From positions 2,428,983 through 2,492,982 of the forward strand of contig NZ_QXHD01000004.1 in NCBI RefSeq assembly GCF_011009555.1: a stretch of DNA of 64,000 bases. The letters are read 5' to 3'. Under the pieces are notes generated by a model. The model saw nothing but the letters and a program-made list of their open reading frames with translations, searched no databases and was not told the origin of the DNA. Numbering within the stretch: position 1 is the first letter of the stretch; each line of letters starts with the position of its first letter. The position numbers and the translations under genes were made by a program. The stretch is from Adonisia turfae CCMR0081 (lineage in GTDB: Bacteria; Cyanobacteriota; Cyanobacteriia; Phormidesmidales; Phormidesmidaceae). Below, in pieces: positions 60,889 to 64,000 of this stretch.

Positions 60889-61755
60889 ATGGGACAGAGA
60901 ATGGCAATGAGAACGAACAAACTATTAGGAAAAATTGCTCTGGTGACGGGGGCAAGCCGTGGCAACGGCAAAGGAATTGCCATTGGCCTAGCGGAAGCAG
61001 GAGCTACCGTTTATGTCACAGGAAGAACAATGAATCAGGGAGATAGTAAGAATGGGCTTCCTGGCGGACTTCAGCAAACAGAAGAAGAGATCAGACAGCA
61101 AGGCGGCATCTGCATAGCTGTTCGCTGCGATCATACAAACGACAGTGAAGTCAAGAAAGTTTTTGAGCAAATTGAACAGGATCAAAACCGCCTTGATATC
61201 CTTGTCAATAACGTGTGGGGTGGGTATGAAACCCTGTTCAACGAGAAGGGGGAATATGTCTGGGAGTATCCCTTCTGGGAGCAACTCTCATCACAGTGGG
61301 ATTCCATGTTTGCTGCCGGGGTTCGAGCCCATTGGATCGCCAGTCGTCTGGCAGCGAAAATAATGGTCACTCAACAGTCAGGACTCATCGTCAATATTTC
61401 GCATTGGGCAGGACAAAAGTATAGTGGCAACGTCTGCTACGGGGTATCCAAAGCGGCCACCGATCGGTTAACGGCAGACACCTCACATGATTTGCAGCCT
61501 TATCAAGTGGCAGTGGTCTCTCTTTATCCGGGGCTGGTTCGAACAGAAAGAGTCATGCGAGCGGCGGAATACCTGGATTTAAGTAATTCTGAATCTCCCC
61601 AGTTTTTAGGAAAAGTGGTTGCGGCCTTGACATCAGACCCAACTATCATGGAAAAGTCAGGTAAGGTTTTAGTTGCCGCGCAATTAGCCATGGATTATGG
61701 GATTACTGATATCGATGGAAAACAACCTAGACCGCTAACACTTGATCAAGCCTAA
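60889..61755 (+). CDS. Short-chain dehydrogenase/reductase (SDR)
   Basis: A 288-residue SDR resembling DHRS1-type enzymes. The cofactor motif T-G-A-S-R-G-N-G is at 20-27. L-V-N-N-V-W-G-G corresponds to the NNAG region. The catalytic triad is S171, Y184 and K188 (Y-G-V-S-K). It would use NAD(P)H to reduce or oxidise a carbonyl/alcohol; the substrate is unknown. ATG 60889 is used; ATGs at 60901 and 60907 are also possible. The last 324 bp are duplicated at 63458-63781 on the far side of the flavodoxin-like gene. Confidence 0.88.
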   Translation: MGQRMAMRTNKLLGKIALVTGASRGNGKGIAIGLAEAGATVYVTGRTMNQGDSKNGLPGGLQQTEEEIRQQGGICIAVRCDHTNDSEVKKVFEQIEQDQNRLDILVNNVWGGYETLFNEKGEYVWEYPFWEQLSSQWDSMFAAGVRAHWIASRLAAKIMVTQQSGLIVNISHWAGQKYSGNVCYGVSKAATDRLTADTSHDLQPYQVAVVSLYPGLVRTERVMRAAEYLDLSNSESPQFLGKVVAALTSDPTIMEKSGKVLVAAQLAMDYGITDIDGKQPRPLTLDQA

Positions 61756-61814
61756 ACGGAACAACGGAGTGACGCCATCACATCAAATGCCATCACATCA
61801 AAAATCACCAGTAG

Positions 61815-63185
61815 TCATGGCCTTACTCTTGCATAAGGTTGGGCGAACAGTTCTTTCTCGCCAACTTGATTTTCAGCCGCACTTTGCCGCCAGTGCCGTT
61901 GGGCCAATTTGATAAACAGCCATCGCCACAGACTGAAGGGCATAAAGGGAATCGGTGTTTTTGTCATCAGCTTGGCGGCTTCAGGTGGAACCATTTGCCC
62001 ATCCGCCAGGGCTGCACTGGTGATATCCAGGGCCTGGATAACATGCTCTACTGGTGGCCCCTCGCGCTCAGTTCCCTTGATAGGTTGACCTCCAAACAAC
62101 GCTTCTCCGGCTCCCAGCGCCAGCCCTCCTAACCAAATCAGCCCCGTATCAATGGCAAAGCGTTGACAGATAGCTAACGCTAGCGCATTGTGATGGGCTT
62201 CGGGAAATCCATTGTTAGCGATCGCAAAAAGCCGTTTCGGACTTTCCGGTGGGTCGGTGGAGAGATGCTTAGCCATCACCTCAAGTGACTTCATCACCAG
62301 GAATGGGAGTGAATCGACATACAGTGGAAACGCCAACAGTATCAGCTCAGCTCGGTCCACAGCCGCCAAAAATTCCGCTTGCCCCTCGCCCTGTAAAAGG
62401 TTTTTCCTGAGTGTTAATGACTCGGTTTCCCACCCCCGCTGATTGAGTTGCGCCAACACATATCCGCCCAAGACGCCGGAGGTGCTGGGGGATTTAACCT
62501 TGGGGCTACCGATGATCAGTAAAGCCCGACCTGGGCCACCCAGGGTTGGAGTGTCAACGCCAGCTGTCACTGTTGGCATTAGCGAGGCAACCACCTTACT
62601 TGACGGAAGATTATCATTTCTAACCAGCACGGATTGAAGTTGCTGGCGCACATCTTCTGGAGCATCCGTACTTAAGACAACGTCGGCAGCATAGGTGGGA
62701 GCATGAGAGTTGAGGGCGTTGCGCCCAACCAGCAGCTTAAACAGGTTGGCTTCCGCGTCATTCGACTGATGCTGGACGCCAATGCCGACCAGTCGCGGAT
62801 TTTTTGAATACCGGGGGTGGTGATGAAATTCACCATGATAAATGCCAAAATCAGGAAGAACTAGCGGTATCCGGCGATCTTGACTTTTTTTGATTTCCGA
62901 TGAATATCCCCCAAATGTAACAGGAGTAAAGAGGATGGTCAGATCACTCTGGATGACTGCCTGAGTAATATCACGCCCTGCATCAGGCTCCAGACAGATG
63001 CCCGGCGTTTTTACCCAGCAGCCAAAGCAGCCGATACAGGTGCCCATTTTGATGTCTCTCAATGGAAAAGTCTGCACCGTTGCGCCACTACGGTGCAGCT
63101 CATTCAACAGAAGGTCTAATATCAGGGATAGGGATTCATCACCTACGCCTGAGCCATCTAGAAGAACAATTTTTTGATTCAACAT
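61815..63185 (-). CDS. Two-domain flavodoxin-like NAD(P)H oxidoreductase
   Basis: A 456-residue protein from ATG 63185, where GGGAGG lies 7 bp upstream; the frame is open to 63245. It appears to be two flavodoxin-like folds in one chain. The first (1-~170) has K-I-V-L-L-D-G-S-G and a Cys-containing G-T-C-I-G-C-F-G-C-W loop typical of iron-sulfur flavoprotein/FMN reductase relatives. The second (~220-400) has L-L-I-I-G-S-P-K-V-K-S-P-S-T-S and L-L-A-F-P-L-Y-V-D-S-L-P, the FMN-reductase pattern. It should bind FMN and use NAD(P)H. It lies between the SDR gene and its broken copy and shares their promoter element in inverted form. Confidence 0.8.
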   Translation of the reverse strand: MLNQKIVLLDGSGVGDESLSLILDLLLNELHRSGATVQTFPLRDIKMGTCIGCFGCWVKTPGICLEPDAGRDITQAVIQSDLTILFTPVTFGGYSSEIKKSQDRRIPLVLPDFGIYHGEFHHHPRYSKNPRLVGIGVQHQSNDAEANLFKLLVGRNALNSHAPTYAADVVLSTDAPEDVRQQLQSVLVRNDNLPSSKVVASLMPTVTAGVDTPTLGGPGRALLIIGSPKVKSPSTSGVLGGYVLAQLNQRGWETESLTLRKNLLQGEGQAEFLAAVDRAELILLAFPLYVDSLPFLVMKSLEVMAKHLSTDPPESPKRLFAIANNGFPEAHHNALALAICQRFAIDTGLIWLGGLALGAGEALFGGQPIKGTEREGPPVEHVIQALDITSAALADGQMVPPEAAKLMTKTPIPFMPFSLWRWLFIKLAQRHWRQSAAENQVGEKELFAQPYARVRP

Positions 63186-63318
63186 AGGAAACCTCCCACA
63201 TACTACAAAGAGTGTCTGTTCGTCTTCGGTCGCCGTTGCACACAACAGAATTATGAGCCGTCATCATTGGCGGCGAAGATACATCCCATTGCTTACTTCC
63301 AAGTTTCAACAAAAAAGT

Positions 63319-63389
63319 TGAGGAACTTGTGGGGGGATCCGCTTTAGAGAGCTTCACAAGTTCCTCATGGTTTGTCCTCAAACTTAAAA
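63319..63389. promoter_or_regulatory. Back-to-back CACAAGTTCCTCA elements
   Basis: TGAGGAACTTGTG (63319-63331) and CACAAGTTCCTCA (63355-63367) are perfect 13-bp inverted copies separated by 23 bp. They face the flavodoxin-like gene on the minus strand and the SDR remnant on the plus strand. The plus copy continues with the TCAAACTTAAAA block seen at copies 1 and 2. Confidence 0.65.
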
Positions 63390-63457
63390 AAGGGAAATGT
63401 GACCTGAAGATGTGGCGTTGAATCTATCGTAACAAACCATCAAAATAAGGAAGCCCT

Positions 63458-63781
63458 GTCTGCTACGGTGTATCCAAAGCAGCCACCGACCGGTTAACAG
63501 CAGACACGGCCCATGATTTTCAGCCTTATCAAGTAGCCGTGGTTTCTCTTTATCCGGGATTGGTTCGAACGGAAAGAGTCATGCGAGCAGCAGAATACCT
63601 GGATTTACGTAATTCTGAGTCTCCCCAGTTTTTAGGAAGAGTGATTGCTGCTTTGGCATTAGCCCCAACTATCATGGCAAAGTCAGGCAAGGTTTTAGTT
63701 GCCGCCCAATTAGCTATGGATTATGGGATTACTGATATCGATGGCAAACAACCTAGCCCCCTAACGCTTGATCAAGTCTAA
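63458..63781 (+). pseudogene. Internally deleted copy of the SDR gene
   Basis: These 324 bp align without gaps to the last 324 bp of the SDR gene (61432-61755). I count about 34 substitutions, roughly 90% identity, mostly at third codon positions. The catalytic Y-G-V-S-K region is present but the cofactor-binding half is missing. The upstream 70-100 bp still resemble the SDR promoter and leader (CACAAGTTCCTCAT, then CTGAAGATGTGG), so the copy seems to have lost about 540 bp internally. An ATG at 63539 could start an 80-residue fragment, which could not be an enzyme. Confidence 0.85.
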
Positions 63782-63855
63782 GGCGGCTCAATTTATTCAG
63801 ATGCGCGTACAATTGATGGGACATCGTTAACCACCCCGATCAGGAGAAGTACACT

Positions 63856-64000
63856 GTGGCTCAAGTATTCGATGTTGTTATTCGTCCCATAGAAGATAAC
63901 GAGCGACGCAGTGTACATGCTCTTATGTGTCGAGCTTTTTCACTTTCCGATCAACTGGCTTTTTCATGGACACCCAACGTCCTAGTTGCCGAGGGAGATG
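63856..64000 (+). CDS. GNAT acetyltransferase, 3'-truncated by window edge
   Basis: A GTG start with AGGAG ten bp upstream opens V-A-Q-V-F-D-V-V-I-R-P-I-E-D-N-E, a typical first strand and helix of a GNAT protein, followed by H-A-L-M-C-R-A-F and L-V-A-E-G-D. Forty-eight codons are visible before the window ends, so the acetyl-CoA loop is not seen. Confidence 0.65.
   Translation, partial: MAQVFDVVIRPIEDNERRSVHALMCRAFSLSDQLAFSWTPNVLVAEGD

Overview
The window looks cyanobacterial. Direct signs are scattered HIP1 octamers (GCGATCGC), cyanobacterial STRR-type heptamer repeats (TTACTCG, TTAGTTC), a DevB-DevC-DevA exporter set, giant haemagglutinin-like proteins ending in CHAT domains, pentapeptide repeats and a PEP-CTERM protein. 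A filamentous, Leptolyngbya-like organism would fit, but the genus cannot be fixed from sequence alone. A ParA-led partition operon between two copies of a 36-bp palindromic element, an iteron array, a second repeat array, an orphan ParB, a ribbon-helix-helix protein and a tyrosine recombinase suggest a large plasmid or chromid, or an integrated one; this is inference.

Layout. 1-4.7 kb: a 5'-truncated TPR/GNAT acetyltransferase, a methyltransferase-TPR protein and a collagen-like Gly-X-Y protein, separated by heptamer repeats. 4.85-8.8 kb: an AlkB-like dioxygenase, then a DUF6916-GNAT-three tail-collar cluster closed by a strong terminator. 8.9-32.9 kb: a 24-kb surface/secreted-protein block with two RTX adhesin-like proteins, a PEP-CTERM/DUF4114 protein and two giant FHA-TPR-CHAT paralogues, with an orphan ParB inside. 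Five intergenic regions of this block carry the same tetrameric direct repeat (TTCAGGT-like units starting 10, 12 and 10 bp apart), a strong candidate for a shared regulon. 33-36 kb: two conserved hypotheticals, a tyrosine recombinase and an RHH protein. 36-39.2 kb: a CPA2 antiporter with Usp domains, a YaiI-family protein and HU.

39.2-44 kb: a Ro60 (Rsr) gene preceded on the same strand by a 141-nt tRNA-like RNA with a 68-nt structured insertion, best explained as a YrlA-type Y RNA; a NACHT-like STAND NTPase is divergent from it. 44-48.1 kb: parA with a partner gene, six iterons (two inside the putative replication gene) and five copies of a separate ~38-bp repeat. 48.2-54.7 kb: a 1060-aa protein of unknown function divergent from a protein-arginine-deiminase-like protein that keeps all four catalytic residues but has large insertions. 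54.8-58.8 kb: a pentapeptide-repeat protein and devBCA. 58.8-64 kb: small membrane proteins, an acyltransferase-like membrane protein, an SDR oxidoreductase, a two-domain flavodoxin-like protein and an internally deleted SDR copy. A common promoter-like element (CACAAGTTCCTCAT) precedes four of these. The window ends inside another GNAT gene.
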